DNA of 64,000 nt from Mantis religiosa (GCA_030765055.1 CM060958.1:2911063-2975062); one strand, 5' to 3'; shown: positions 1 through 12,075, numbered from the stretch's first letter. Translations and numbers: made by a program. The notes: generated by a model from the sequence alone, not told the origin.

Positions 1-133
1 TTCCTTCCTTCCTTCCTTCCTTCCTTCCTTCCTTCCTTCCTTCCTTCCTTCCTTCCTTCCTTCCTTCCTTCCTTCCTTCCTTCTCCTTCCTTCCTTCCTT
101 CCTTCCTTCCTTCCTTCCTTCCTCCTTCCTTCT
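1..133. repeat. (TTCC)n microsatellite
   Basis: The tetranucleotide ttcc is repeated almost perfectly from the left edge, with two one-base slips near 83 and 122. It runs off the window, so its full length is unknown. Confidence 0.98.
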
Positions 134-536
134 GAAACTTAACTACTTCGTAATTCTCTCAGTTAAACAATAAACAAATAGCTGACGTAACTACTTGCTT
201 AGTCTGTATCTACCCTGCATAAATTTCGACTCTCATTTGTTAATCTCTCTCTCTCTTTCTTTCTTTTTTCTTGCATGCTCTCTTGTCATGTGACCCTAGT
301 GGAATTGTAGGGTTGCGCTCTGCCTTAGTATTCCCTCTCGAACCTTGTCATTGAGGGGAAGGAATTTCGCCCCGTAGTTCTTTTATATGTGAGTACTTCT
401 ACTGACGTGGACCTAAGCCAGATGTGAACTAGGGCCTAAACAACTGATTCACTTACATCTCTCCAATACATCCTACAACGTTAAGTCATATCGGACGATG
501 AATGAATTGTTATTTTTGGATAAATTATCTTCTGGA
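134..536. other. Intergenic, no gene seen
   Basis: This is AT-rich sequence with a short CT-rich patch near 245-270. No coding exon, RNA gene or recognisable element was found. Confidence 0.5.
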
Positions 537-632
537 TAAGGGAAAATACCGGCAAAAGACCTTATCACCCTGACCAAGATTCGAACACTTGAACGTAAGG
601 TGGACACGCTACCACCATGCTACAGAGGCGGG
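537..632 (-). repeat. tRNA-derived SINE head (fragment)
   Basis: Read on the minus strand, the sequence has a tRNA-like A-box (TAGCATGGTGGTAGCG) and, about 30 bases on, a B-box-like GTTCGAATC. This is the internal RNA polymerase III promoter layout. It does not fold into a complete tRNA, so a SINE head is the better call. Confidence 0.55.
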
Positions 633-739
633 CCCCAACCACATCAACAATACTAACAGAATGTAAATACTTGTACTTAAAAAGAAACATATCGAAGGAA
701 TGCCCTTGAAAACCTCTGATGAAGATAGCAAAAGAGAGA

Positions 740-2222
740 TTGGACTGGACTACGCTTCGGAGGAGATTCGGTACGGAGGTAGAAATTGGTCTATTGTACC
801 TATGTCCCCAAGTGAGACATCCCCAGAAGGAAGGATGAGGTGAGAGGAGACAGAGAGACTGGACTGGGCTACACAACGGAGGGGATTCGGTACGAAAGTC
901 CAAGCTTTGTCTAATGTACCTATGTCCCCAAGTGAGACATCTCCAGAAGGAAGGATGAGGTGAGAGGAGACAGAGAGACTGGACTGGGCTACACAACGGA
1001 GGGGATTCGGTACGAAAGTCCAAGCTTTGTCTAATGTACCTATGTCTCCAAGTGAGACATCCCCAGAAGGAAGGATGAGTTGAGAGGAGACAGAGGGACT
1101 GGATTGGACTACACTACGGAGGGGATTCGGTACTGAAGTCCAAACTTGGTCTAATGTACCTATGTCCCCAAGTGAGACATCCCCAGAAGGAGGGATGAGG
1201 TGAGAGGAGACAAAGGGACTGAATTGGACTACACTACGGAGGGGATTCGGTACGGAAGTCCAAACTTGGTCTATTGTACCTATGTCCCCAAGTGAGACAT
1301 CCCCAGAAGGAAGGATGAGGCGAGAGGAGACAGAGACTGGACTACACTACGGAGGGGATTCGGTACGGAGGTACAAACTTGGTCTATTGTACCTATGTCC
1401 CCAAGTGAGACATCCTCAGAAGGAAGGATGAGGCGAGAGGAGACAGAGACTGGACTGCACTACGGAGGGGATTCGGTACGGAGGTACAAACTTGGTCTAC
1501 TGTACCTATGTCCCCAAGTGAGACATCCTCAGAAGGAAGGATGAGGTGAGAGGAGACAGAGAGACTGGACTGGAGTACACTACGGAGAGGATTCGGTACG
1601 GAAGTCCAAACTTGGTCTATTGTACCTATGTCCCCAAGTGAGACATCCTCAGAAGGAAGGATGAGGTGAGAGGAGACAGAGAGACTGGACTGGAGTACAC
1701 TACGGAGGGGATTGGGTACGGAAGTCCAAACTTGGTCTAATGTACGTATGTCCCCAAGTGAGACATCCCCAGAAGGAAGGATGAGGGGAGAGGAGTAAGA
1801 GTGGCAGGTTCAAGGAGCCACAACAGTGTAGAGGGCAGGGTCTCTACACTTTACTAGTTGGAAGTTCCCCGGCAAGCCAGTACAAAGGCCCCACCAGATG
1901 AGTTCGAAGGCCAGAGACCATCGTAGTGGAGGAGGAAGTGTTTACCAAGAGTATATCATCCTGCCATGCACCGCCGAGACTCCCGCCGATACTTCTACCC
2001 TGAAATAGACCATGAGATGAGAGATGATGTGAAATGATAACGGATATGAAATAGAGGGACAGGAAATTCTCGGAGGATGTAATTAACTTACCCAGCATAC
2101 ACTTGGCGACCCAGGAAAGCCCTGAGAAAACTCATGGGTTAGCTAGCCCGGCCACGGGAATCGAACCCTGGAATCGAACACAGGCAAAACGTCTGAGCGC
2201 CCCCACCCCTTCCCCGCTCGGT
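740..2222 (-). repeat. SINE with a 120-bp tandem-repeat tail (VNTR)
   Basis: This copy is read on the minus strand. A tRNA-like head lies near 2160-2222, with a B-box (GGTTCGATTCC). A body follows at about 1830-2150, containing a stretch shared with the copies at 13431, 40190 and 44164. The tail (about 740-1800) is roughly nine tandem units of about 120 bp, shrinking to about 113-118 bp in the middle copies. Each unit contains tatgtccccaagtgagacat and cggaggggattcgg. The copy at 13431 carries only one tail unit, so the array is a local expansion. A shadow reading frame at 565-1023 is an artefact of the repeat. Confidence 0.75.
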
Positions 2223-3334
2223 CTGGTATTCAATAAGAGGTTAAGCTTTTGAGTTATGCTACAATATTCGTTTTGAATTCAGTCTCTCAATACATGTACT
2301 TCTTGTGAAATATCTGTGTCTAATTTTTGTACTGTACGCGCTAATGATTGTGTGTTTGTTCCTTTTCTTCATCTTGCATTAATTTGTTTGAGGTTCAGGG
2401 AGCAGCGTAATAACTTCTATTCCAAATGTTTAAATGTACGAATGTATCAGAAGGAGGAGAAAGTGGCTCAGAGAGTTAGTTGACCAAAGTTGGAGATGCA
2501 GCGGATGAATGTGGGAGAGTGACGTCACGGGGCTTGCTCTGATTGCGGGCTTCCTTTTGCGTCACTATTGCAAACCCTTTCTGGGAAATAAACTGGGGGA
2601 CCGTTCTATCCCATAAACTCTTCTTACCAAGCATCCTCGGAAACAACACTGTTGCATACAGCTCGTGAATGGCACAGAAGCATTAGTTGAAATAAACAAC
2701 ATTGAATTTGGCTGTTATTTATGGGCGTTCTTTATCAGTGGGAAAAAACTTAATACTTTTTTGCCTCTGCTGGATTTGAACCTGCGACCTCCGGAACAAG
2801 CTGTGTATTGTCAGCATCTTCTCCATCCCAAACAAAAAATGTAGGTATTGTTAGAACATACAGTAGACCATTTCCGAGATATTCCTTGTTATTTGTCTGA
2901 ATTTTGAAATGCTTATACTTTTCTCATGTTTGTAAGTTCAGACCATACAAAGACATCACGTAGGTGAGTTAACTGTGTCAGTAATACATTATCTCAAATG
3001 GCAGGTTGTGTTTGTGTACCGTGTAATTTTCTCGCATTACATATTCACCACGCGCCGCCGTGACACGTCCTAGCATAACAAGTAACGTCTTACAAATGTA
3101 TTTGTCTCTTACACTTTACAACTTATACAAAAGTCATTCAAGATTATGGGCATATCTTAAACATGATGCATCTTAATTAACATTGTTAAAGTCAGTTTTG
3201 AGGAAATTAAAATTTACGACATTTTGTCATTGGATTAAATAGCAATGTTTCACTGAAAACACTGTATCCGCAAAGGACGTTCAAAAAACTGTGTGTAGCA
3301 TAAAACCGAAGCTTTTGCCATTTGTTGGAATTAT
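2223..3334. other. Intergenic with a tRNA-like scrap
   Basis: No gene was seen. On the minus strand near 2755-2800 there is a B-box-like stretch (GGTCGCAGGTTCAAATCC), probably the remains of a tRNA-derived SINE. The interval 2860-3150 shares short blocks with 3890-4010 and 7530-7690, which marks old dispersed repeats. Confidence 0.4.
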
Positions 3335-3339
3335 TTATT

Positions 3340-3480
3340 TGTTTAATACTTATACTTTTCTCAAGTCGTTATTCATTTGTACATACAAAGACATGACAAA
3401 ACATTTGACTATCACTTAAAGTCTACTGTATTCCCTTGTGACTACAATAAGATAAGGTTTATGTTGAAGTAGATAGAGCT
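3340..3480 (+). repeat. Dispersed MITE-like repeat, copy 1
   Basis: A block of about 100 bp containing catttgactatcacttaaa and gtctactgtattccctt recurs at 3700, 7385, 10362 and 15250 in both orientations. This copy and the one at 3700-3800 are inverted relative to each other, as expected for ends of a terminal-inverted-repeat element. Confidence 0.6.
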
Positions 3481-3699
3481 ATAAGAGTTTGTTGAGGAAT
3501 TTTAGCAAATTTGTTAAAATGAAAATAGAGTGACGAATATGGTTAAAAAACATTGCAGTGTTAGCTGTATGAGAGATAAGAACGTCCTTCCCACGTGAGG
3601 GACACAATAGATGTTCTGTATCCCAGCACCTGCTGTTCCCCTCCCACTGTTGAGTCTTGTGTTCTAGGGGTGTACACATATACTGCAGCTTTCTCTACT

Positions 3700-3800
3700 T
3701 CTCTACAAACACTGTGTACTTCAAGACAAACATTATCTTATTGTAGCCACAAGGGAATACGGTAGACTTTAAGTAATAGTTAAATGGTTTGGTTGTTATG
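3700..3800 (-). repeat. Dispersed MITE-like repeat, copy 2 (inverted)
   Basis: This is the reverse complement of the block at 3340-3480, containing gggaatacggtagacttta. The two could be the terminal inverted repeats of one element of about 460 bp. The 220 bp between them carry no convincing coding sequence. Confidence 0.6.
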
Positions 3801-4897
3801 TGATAAATTAATAATTATATTTTCTTTGTATGTGAGAGAGAGGGGGGGAAGCATTTGAAAATGTAAACCAGTACCACGATATATCTCTGAGAAAATGATT
3901 TTGACATAAATTCTGTTTTAACGGAATCTACACTTGTTTTGTGTAATAAGTTTTTGTATATCTCTTGTCATTTAGGATGTATAGTTTTATAAAGAAATGT
4001 TAAAGAGAGAGGTAAATAATTGAAGTAATTTCGGTAGGTTAAAATGAGCCTAATGAGTAGAGAACTCAGTAAAGCCACTACACATGTAGCATTTCAGAAC
4101 GAATTAGTACACGGGACTTACGAGATGTGATATAAAAATTACGGATTTTTAAAAAATAATCTTTATTGATAAATATCAGCTTCAAAGTAATGCCCCTCCG
4201 ATATAATACAGTTGGAAGTACTTGTGTTGTTGAGCGACAAACGACGTCAGAGGGGGCAATGAGACAACATAACTGGTATTTTGACAAGCGCGAGTGGGAA
4301 TAGTTCGTTGTCACTTATTTGATACATTCAAGTAATGAAACATTTTACATGCATTTATTGTCACGTGGTACTCGGTACTTCCCGGACTGTGTTGTTTACT
4401 GCAATGAAGCGATGTTCTTCCACTCGTCCTGTTAGTATTGCATGGCGGGGTAATCAGTTCCTCTATATAAGAATGGCAAGCCCCTAAAACGCTATTGTAC
4501 TTTAACTTTTTCTTTCAATGTAATGACATCCTGCCAATGACTTGACTGAAATGACGTGTGAAGCAACTGGAATATCTCGTCACACTGTTTCAAATGTAAG
4601 AACCGAATAAACAGACGGGAGCTGTACATATAAAAAAAGGAAAGACGATTTGTGCCCGATTTCAGCAACACATGTTAAAATCGACTTTTAGAAATGTAAG
4701 GTAATAATTGTTACAGCGTTAACAAAAGTGTTAAAATTATTGCATTTCTCCAACTTTTCTGAAAATGTTAACAAACATGTGTTAATATCTAGAGACTTGT
4801 AAATACTACAGCTATAGAAGGCTATGGATGATTCATATTATTTTTTGAACGTACTGCGATGTGCTTTTGTTTTTATTTTCGTTTACACGCAGCTGAA

Positions 4898-4961
4898 ATA
4901 ATAGCGGATGAATAAAATCAGAAGAGAAGATAATAGCGGATGAATAAAATCAGAAGAGAAG
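4898..4961. repeat. 32-bp direct tandem duplication
   Basis: The unit ataatagcggatgaataaaa plus 12 further bases occurs twice in perfect tandem at 4898-4929 and 4930-4961. It lies just before the Myb-like remnant. Confidence 0.9.
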
Positions 4962-4969
4962 CCGTGGGA

Positions 4970-5215
4970 CAAATTTCTCATCAATAGAGAAAGAATTGTT
5001 AGTTGAATTAGTAACTAAATGTAAGGATATTGTGGAAAATAAGAGGACGGATGCGGTAAATTGTGAAAGAGAAAGATGTGATGTGGGAAAAAATTGGAAA
5101 TGAGTTAAATTCGAATACAAATGTCACAACCAGAAACTGCTTAGTCAATATTACGTAAATTTAAAACGAGGAGTGAAGAAGGACAGAAGTGACAAGATAC
5201 TTGAACGTTTCAAGA
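4970..5215 (+). pseudogene. Myb/SANT-like transposon protein remnant
   Basis: Translating the + strand and allowing two frame changes gives blocks typical of Myb/SANT-like DNA-binding domains of Harbinger-type transposons. The first block is FSSIEKELLVELVTKCKDIV, followed by ENKRTDAVN. In another frame come MWEKIGNELNS and, later, QYYVNLKTRSEEGQK. The order matches the family (helix 1, ENKKTD linker, W-x-x-I-x-x-EFNS, LKxYYxNLK). Stops and frameshifts make it a pseudogene. It could instead be a host-derived MADF/Myb fragment, but the flanking inverted repeats favour a transposon. Confidence 0.55.
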
Positions 5216-5321
5216 CGGGAGGTGGACGGTGAATTCAGCGAATTATAAAATCGCAAAGGCATATTCCTATTCTAACCTCTCGTGTACTTCCGCATTAACC
5301 TTCATAACACTTGTTTCGACA

Positions 5322-5798
5322 GTTGAGCCCAGAGGTTCTGCTCCCATTAGTCCTGAACCCGTAGGAACTGGACCCGGGCCTCCTTCAACCAGGGAGTTAT
5401 CCGAGCTGTACCAAAGGGCGCTCGGCGTCCTCCGTGGGGCTTTCCATAGGGCAAGACCTAGAGACTAACAAGCCCCCCCCCCCATCTGGTCCTATGGACT
5501 CAAGACGGGATGGAAGTGGATACGCCACTTCCACGCGCCAACACCAAAGGTGAAGACTACCGATATGACCTCGGTGGGGCCGCCTCCCTCAACCCCGTCC
5601 GAAGACGTACCCGATCCCCACGGGTATCGGGAACACACTGCCCCCTCGAGTCCATTCCAATCCGAACAACTCCCGAAGGAGGGGCTCGGCTGTTCGGCTC
5701 GAGGTTCCTCTAGTAACGTCAGAGGTACCACGAGTGCTAGGGGTCCGCAGCGCCCGCACCACGGCAGCTGAAGGGGACGAATCCCCTCCCCTACGTGT
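5322..5798 (+). mobile_element. Short dispersed retroelement with poly-C tract, copy A
   Basis: This element of about 477 bp is bounded by a 13-bp target-site duplication, acttgtttcgaca, at 5309-5321 and 5799-5811. It starts gttgagcccagaggttctg, has an internal poly-C tract near 5474, and ends in a conserved tail finishing cccctac. The same element recurs at 32782-33316, and its tail closes the tandem array at 26-31 kb. Target duplications of variable length (13 bp here, 9 bp in the other copy) suggest retroposition. No protein is encoded. I do not recognise the family. Overlapping reading frames on both strands are accidental. Confidence 0.75.
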
Positions 5799-6085
5799 AC
5801 TTGTTTCGACAATCTACAACTCCGTCTCCTCATAGTCCGTTTTCTATTACGAATGCCATTTAGACGGTCTAAATATAACAAATCGACATCACGCCCGCCA
5901 TCTTGACAATTCTACAGTTGTTAACGACTTAACAAAGGAAATATGGCTTGTTAGTTTAACAAGAGGTTTAACACGAGTATTAAGCTAACACATGCTGGTG
6001 TAATGCAATTTTTGTTATAACTATTGTTAGATAGATTAACAGCCATGTTAAGTCTTAACACTTGTTAGTGAAATCGGGCATTAGT

Positions 6086-7380
6086 GTTTTAGGGCAAATT
6101 GATGATTTTATTAAAAGAGTGCTATTAAAGTGTATAGATAAGGCTCTTGCTTTTCTCACAAAATTATTTCCTATAGCAGTTTCTTTAATTAGTTTATTTA
6201 GTAAATATGAGCCAAGTGTTTTCTAACCCTACACTACTGCAGTGAAAGATATGACGGTTTCCCTAAGTCAGAGACAATCAAAGAACTGAACACGTGTTTG
6301 TACTGAGGGTCTTGACGATTGTTCCCGGCCGCCCCTAGTATCCTGTCACGTTAGCCCTCGTATTACTCACAGAGAACGAGATTCAAGAAGACAAGGACAG
6401 ACATACAGCTGGCCTGTTTGTCGGGTTGCTGAGCACCAGATCGCCACAGAAACTTGACACTTGTCCTTGCGTCATCGTCCCACACGTCGCCGCATGTGTC
6501 GCCCGACAGTCAGCATTACGGTAAAGTCATCATCACAAAAATCAACTCATTACACGCCAACGCCACGAACACAAAATACGCAGTTGTTAAGTGCGTACTT
6601 CGGTAATTTGGTACGCGCAATAGTTGTTTGCGAGTCTTTTCTACATCCAGGTTTTAATTGCATAACCTTCCGCTATTTTGATCCCTCGTCGCGTGGTACA
6701 AAGTGTCGACATTTCCAGCTTTGCTTGCGATTAATCAGCTGAAGATGACGTGAAATATTCAGATAGTTAAATGGAATGATCTTCGAAGCACGTAACACAG
6801 TCCACGTGTTATCAGAACATTGAGATCAAAGTACATTCGACAAAAGCTTATTACAGATTATCTTCCACAACTAAATCAGAGCCCCTAAATCTAAAAAAGC
6901 AACCGTTTAGTTGAGTACGTGAAAGGAGAATGCTTGGGTCCGAGACGTTGAACCTGAGACAGGATATGCTCATTGTTTGACTGTAACAGAGAAAGTGCGC
7001 GGTGGTTTTCAAGTGGAACTGCGCGGTCAGAGTTCTTCACTTTACTTCATGATTCTTCTGTTTTAAACGCCAATTGCAATGTAAACATTATTTGATGCTG
7101 ACATTTCCTTGAAAGGCTGAGACTTCCAGAATACGAATATATAAAATTGTCTGTCTCTTTATTTGATTGGCTCTTGTTAATACTTATACGTACATTTTGC
7201 GTAGAACTTTCAGCCACGGTGCCTCGGTCTAATAACGTCCATTAAAATATGATATTATGACAAAAGAAATTTGTATCTTGAATGACTTTTGTAAAACAAA
7301 AATGTAGATCTTGTTAAAACATGCTCAGAAAATATCTTGTGTGTTACTACACTCACATGACTCTCTCCACTGTTATTGCT
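6086..7380. other. Intergenic, no gene seen
   Basis: The frame at 6461-6742 is open for 93 codons but has no recognisable domain and no plausible splice context. No other feature could be supported. Confidence 0.4.
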
Positions 7381-7384
7381 CTAT

Positions 7385-7505
7385 TTCAAAATACTTATTG
7401 TAGTTACGAGGGAATACAGTAGACTTTAAGTGATAGTCAAATGTTTTGTCATGCTTTTGTATGTCCAAATGAATAACGACTTGAGAAAAGTATAAGTATT
7501 GGAAA
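7385..7505 (-). repeat. Dispersed MITE-like repeat, copy 3
   Basis: This minus-strand copy shares gggaatacagtagacttta and the following catgacaaaacatttgacta block with copy 1. It also shares the outer block ending cttgagaaaagtataag. A run of A bases (about 7516-7532) follows. Confidence 0.6.
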
Positions 7506-7539
7506 ATTGGAAGGAAAAAAAAAAAAAAAAAAGAACAAG

Positions 7540-9057
7540 GAATATCTCGGAAATGGCCACAACACCAAAAATATATTTGACATAAATTATATGTTTTAAC
7601 AAGATATACATTTGTTGTGTAGTAATATTTTGTCTATCTCTTACAGTTTATCAGTTATACAAAAGTCATTTAGAATAAAGAGAACTTCTGAGTACATTCA
7701 CAGAAAATTTAAGATATACATTTTATTTGTCATGAAAATACTTTTATACATGAAATTTAGTCAAATTCCTTAAGAGCCATTTTAATATCTTAATTTTTGA
7801 AAATGTTGCAGCTTGTGATGCAAATTTTCTTTTAAATGGTTTCATCGCGTTGTTGATACGCGACACTCAACTCGAGTGGCAAGTTTGGTATTTAACCGAC
7901 TCCCGTTTTTGAGATGTGCCTTGTACGAAGGAAGAGGTCCGAGAAACCACCACCACAAAATGATGATGCCCCTTTTTGTCGTGTTTTATGGAGCACGGTG
8001 AGTTGAGACGACCTCACGTTGACCTTGACTGTCCAGGGTTGTCCAGCAACAGGTGTACCTACACTGGATTATTGCCCACAAATACGATCAATACAACAAA
8101 GTAGACTCAATGTTGAGTATTCAGATGTTAATTTACGCCAAGTGAACGATTTACAGGCTGAGCAACATTTAATAAAACAGTTGAACGTCGAGGCGAAGGA
8201 AATAATTCACTCTGTGGTTTTAAATTCTCGAATAAAGTCTTAGGTCAAGTTTGTGTTCGGGATTTCATCGGAAATACGTTTGGATTTTCTCTGTACATAT
8301 ATACACACACAAACTATTTTTGTTAAGCCACACGTGTTTCTTAATGCTACAATATTTCGAAAATTTTGATTGTGTCAAAAATGAATAACATTTGTATAAA
8401 ATATAATTTGTGCATAAATTTTGTATAACTGGTAAACTGTGAGAGATAGACAATTTGTTATTTGTAAATTATAAATATTGTGAAATAGGATCCAGGACTT
8501 TCAGTATTCCCACTTTATGTTCTACAAACGTTTAGTTCGATCAACATGATGTGGATACAATTAGCGTTTCTAAGTATCATCTGCTAAACAATGGGTCAAG
8601 AAAGTTCATATGAATGTAACACGCCAGATGTTTAATGTTGTGTTGCTCTACAATTTACCATTTCTAATAAAGACAGCATTACAAATTACATATGCTATTT
8701 GAATCAAGTTCTTCAGAGCACTTTGAAGATAAAAATAACGAAAAATATTTGATTTAAAGAGTAGTTTGGGATAAAAATTTTCATGTATCCTTTGAAGATA
8801 TTCAAGTTTTAGTAACGTAGATATTCTAAAGGTTTTTTTAAGTAATAAAAGCAGCTAAAACAAACATTCTGACAAACGCAAGTAAACAGGTCATGTTCAT
8901 TGCCAAAGCTGCGTCAGAGCAGGAAAGTGCCCGTTGAACATGACGTACTTCCACTTTCTTTACTTACTGGAAGTTAAGTAGACTTGTATTTATAAAAGCA
9001 TCTCAAACAGCCAAACAAATGAAGGCCGACAGTAGTTGGCAGTACCTAATAAATGCG

Positions 9058-9059
<2 letters not shown>
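7540..9059. other. AT-rich intergenic repeat remnants
   Basis: The stretch 7530-7690 resembles 3890-4010 and, inverted, 8270-8470. It contains fragments such as gtctatctcttacagttta. The 74-codon frame at 8019-8243 has no recognisable domain. No gene is supported. Confidence 0.35.

Positions 9060-9089
<30 letters not shown>
9060..9089. repeat. (TA)n microsatellite
   Basis: Fifteen uninterrupted TA dinucleotides. Confidence 0.97.
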
Positions 9090-9091
<2 letters not shown>

Positions 9092-9469
9092 AATTTCAAT
9101 GTCAGTTTGTTATAGTGAAAGAAAGGCCATGAGGAGTCAAAATCTCATTTGTAAGAAGTATACTGACCTTAAGAATATTCGTCTCCAACTTAAAATTTGG
9201 GCAAACGAATCAGTTGATGGAAAAAAGAATGTACAGAAAGAACAAGCAATGTTGTATTTTACGTGTTGTAGCATCTTACAGAGGTGTCCAAAACTATTTA
9301 AATACATTTAGTAGAGGACATTTATTTTGGTATAATACCTAAAGCTACGTAAACGTAAGGTTTATCTTCCGGAAATAAAAAAGTCGATTTTGTATAGAAT
9401 CGACATAAAAATAAACAATAGTAGATAGAGAAAGTTGTATGAATGCAACACATAAGATTTTTTTAACCG

Positions 9470-9580
9470 GATAAAGGACTTTAAACTGAAGTTTGAACCC
9501 GCGACCTTCTGCACTGCGCTGTGACCCATTTGGCAACGTTGCAACACGCAGAGGCGACCGGCCCCGTCAAATCGATCGCG
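9470..9580 (-). repeat. tRNA-like SINE fragment
   Basis: On the minus strand this reads as a tRNA-like stretch ending in a B-box (GGTCGCGGGTTCAAAC). It has an upstream stem region but no complete cloverleaf. It shares its B-box style with the scrap at 2755-2800. Confidence 0.45.
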
Positions 9581-10361
9581 TAGCCTGCAGCTCGAGAGAT
9601 AAACACAGGAATTTGGAGTGCAATTCATCAAACACGGAGTCCAAACATTCACACAGGGTGTTTGTTATCTTGGCCACCTGAGACAAACTAAATAAGTTCT
9701 AATCATAGCCCAATAAAAGAGCATTATACGATATATGTATGTTGGTCATCGCTACGTAACTCTTGATTGAGACATTGTTCACATTCCCTCAAGAAGTAGA
9801 GCAGTTTAACGAAGAAAATTGTTGTTGTTTTTTTCTCCTGAAATTATGTTACAATAACACGCTTTCAACAGAAGCTCAAAGGATAAACGATAATGAAGCA
9901 GACGTACACAATAAGTATGCGTTTACTTTTCAGTTAAACACTATACATTGAGTTCAAACATGCTGACATAAAGGAAGATTTCAAAATATTAAGTTGAACG
10001 TGATATATTCATACGCATATATTTTGTAGTATTCAGAACGTACGTATTAACAACTGAGCATTGTAGTCCATAATGCAAAGTCACTGCACTGTTTCTGTTT
10101 AACCAAGTCCAGCATCAATACATCTGGAAGCTCAGTGCGAGTACACCAATATATGATTTCGTTGCATATTGTTTCATTTGTATACCGCAGTCTCGGGTAA
10201 CGCTTAGCTTTCTCATTCATGGGAAGTTAGGTTCGGCTACGTACTTACAGTAGCAAAAGCACTGCATTCGCCTAAAAAATTCAATGGTAGAAGTTCGGAT
10301 ATTGGGTTTAGCTAGGAAAACAACGGACTTTCGACGTGCGTGCAGGTTAGTTTTTTCTCTT

Positions 10362-10455
10362 GTGCATACAAAGACGTCACATAACGAACAAAACATTTTA
10401 CTTTCACTTAGTCTACTGTATTCCCTTACCTATCTTGAAGTGATAAGAGCAAAAC
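10362..10455 (+). repeat. Dispersed MITE-like repeat, copy 4
   Basis: A diverged copy of the 3340-3480 block, recognisable by gtctactgtattccctt and by catacaaagacgtcac before it. Confidence 0.5.
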
Positions 10456-11534
10456 GAGTAGAGAAAGTCATGTGAGTGTAACAACACGTCGTATTTTTTT
10501 AAATATAACCTTAATAATAGTTTTTGTCTGCTAACGATTCTGTCAGTTGGCATTTTAAGCGCCGACAGTGTACAAAAATGTACTGAAATGGGGCTGTCAC
10601 TTTCAAGCACGCTTGAAAATCACCGACGTGAGATCAGAAGGCCCTTCACAGATCCATTTACGTTATTGGCAACGAAAGCACACGAGCGGTGAAATGGACA
10701 TAAATACTGGCGAGAGACATCAGTAATTGCTGACATCAATAAATCTTAACTGTTAACAAATTCAACTTTTCTCCAGATTAAAACAAAACAATCGAAGACA
10801 AACCCATCTTGAAGCCATTCTCATTTATTCTTCCGAGTCCGACGGACAGGGATGGTGTTGCGTTATCATTGTAGATGGCGCACGATGTCTTTATGTAGAG
10901 ATAAGACCTCTAATAGAGTATTACCCTTGATGCTAGAGTATATTACATAGAAGCCCCAAAAATGTTGTGAAATTTTCCAATATTTGATTTCATGCAACTT
11001 TTGGTTATAAATATAAAAATGCATACGATAATTAAGTAGAGTAGAACGTGTGTTAGCATGATTACAGTGAAGTTGCGAACAAAGACAATGCTAGACTGAT
11101 AAATTGCATAAAGAAACTTGTGCGATCACTCCTTATACTAATAACAATGAAACAAATGAACTATAAAACTGGTTATTGCATTTTCAATAAAATATTATAA
11201 CAAAATTGATAGAAATGTAGAGGTTAGTTAGTACATTGCTGTTTATAATATATAGAAATTTGAAATGTTCTATTCCAAAGCGTAATATAAAGATTTAACA
11301 CTGGTCAAATCCTATACAAAAAGAATGTTGTTAAATACAGAACTTACTTGGCTAGGTAGTGCAACTTGTCCAATGCTTTGTACTGATTTTGTCCAAACAA
11401 ATCCTTCCTCTCTCCAAGTGGCTGGATTTTTGCGGTAACGTGTGATAATGCATTATTCTGTTTTGCTCTCGTAGTGCACGGCAATCTGGCATTTTCCTCA
11501 TAAATATACTTCGACACAGCCGTGTTTTTGTTTA

Positions 11535-11650
11535 CTGAGATATTCAACCTAAAATGGCGCGCGGATATCACGTGATTGGTTCTTCGCCAATCAGCAAGGT
11601 GCGCATTCACAAATTATATGAGTTGCCGTACTTCTGAGGATGTATAGCGG
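11535..11650. promoter_or_regulatory. Candidate bidirectional promoter (CCAAT, E-box)
   Basis: Within about 60 bases there are two inverted CCAAT-type boxes (gattggttcttcgccaat), a perfect CACGTG-core palindrome (tcacgtga) and a gcgcgccattt stretch on the minus strand. This is locally more GC- and CpG-rich than the surroundings. It sits about 1 kb upstream of the first visible Unc-76 exon. On the minus strand an open frame of 88 codons (11610-11344) reaches a possible splice donor (gccaagtaagttc). No transcript can be proved from sequence. Confidence 0.3.
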
Positions 11651-12075
11651 AAATCTAGCCGCCAACCTATGCATGAAATATTGAAATATTGATCTATGAT
11701 TGAAATTAAAAAAGCACACTGTACGTTTTTAAAACAGAATAAAAAGTGTAAAACAATTTCTCCTAGCGTTATACAAATTACTAACCCCCTACAGATTGTC
11801 CTGTGATTGTGAACTTTTAATTGTAAGATTTACAACGGAAAATGCAGGGCGCATGCTAAAATATGAGAATACTTGCTGCCGTTTTAGAAAAGGCCCTCAC
11901 ATGTGCTTTTAAAATCAAGATTGCCGGCAAATTCATGACAGAAGAACTGTTGGACATGTCACCAAATGTTCAGTTAGAGGAATTTTCTTGAAAACTTTCA
12001 ATCACGTTCTTGGAAAATACTGATTGTAAATACCAAATTTATATTAAACAGTCTTTTCGGATATTTAGAAACATG

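Larger units (their letters stand above)
4650..6085 (+). mobile_element. Degenerate TIR transposon, Harbinger-like, with nested retroelement
   Basis: Both ends carry an imperfect inverted repeat: tgcccgatttca followed by aacacatgtta on the left, and its complement near 6050-6083. The interior holds a decayed Myb/SANT-like coding stretch (4970-5215), which fits PIF/Harbinger elements, since these encode a Myb-like protein beside the transposase. A separate element inserted at 5322-5798. No transposase remnant was recognised. The superfamily is inferred from the Myb-like remnant only. Confidence 0.5.

Noticed and set aside
5492..5881. A 129-codon minus-strand gene
   Set aside because: It covers the dispersed element at 5322-5798 and the frame is not kept in the other copy at 32782.
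6461..6742. A 93-codon plus-strand gene
   Set aside because: No recognisable domain, no convincing promoter or splice sites, and a composition like the surrounding non-coding sequence.
8019..8243. N-terminal exon of Unc-76
   Set aside because: The 74-codon frame has none of the FEZ N-terminal acidic motifs and no suitable donor in the needed phase. The missing exon was not found.
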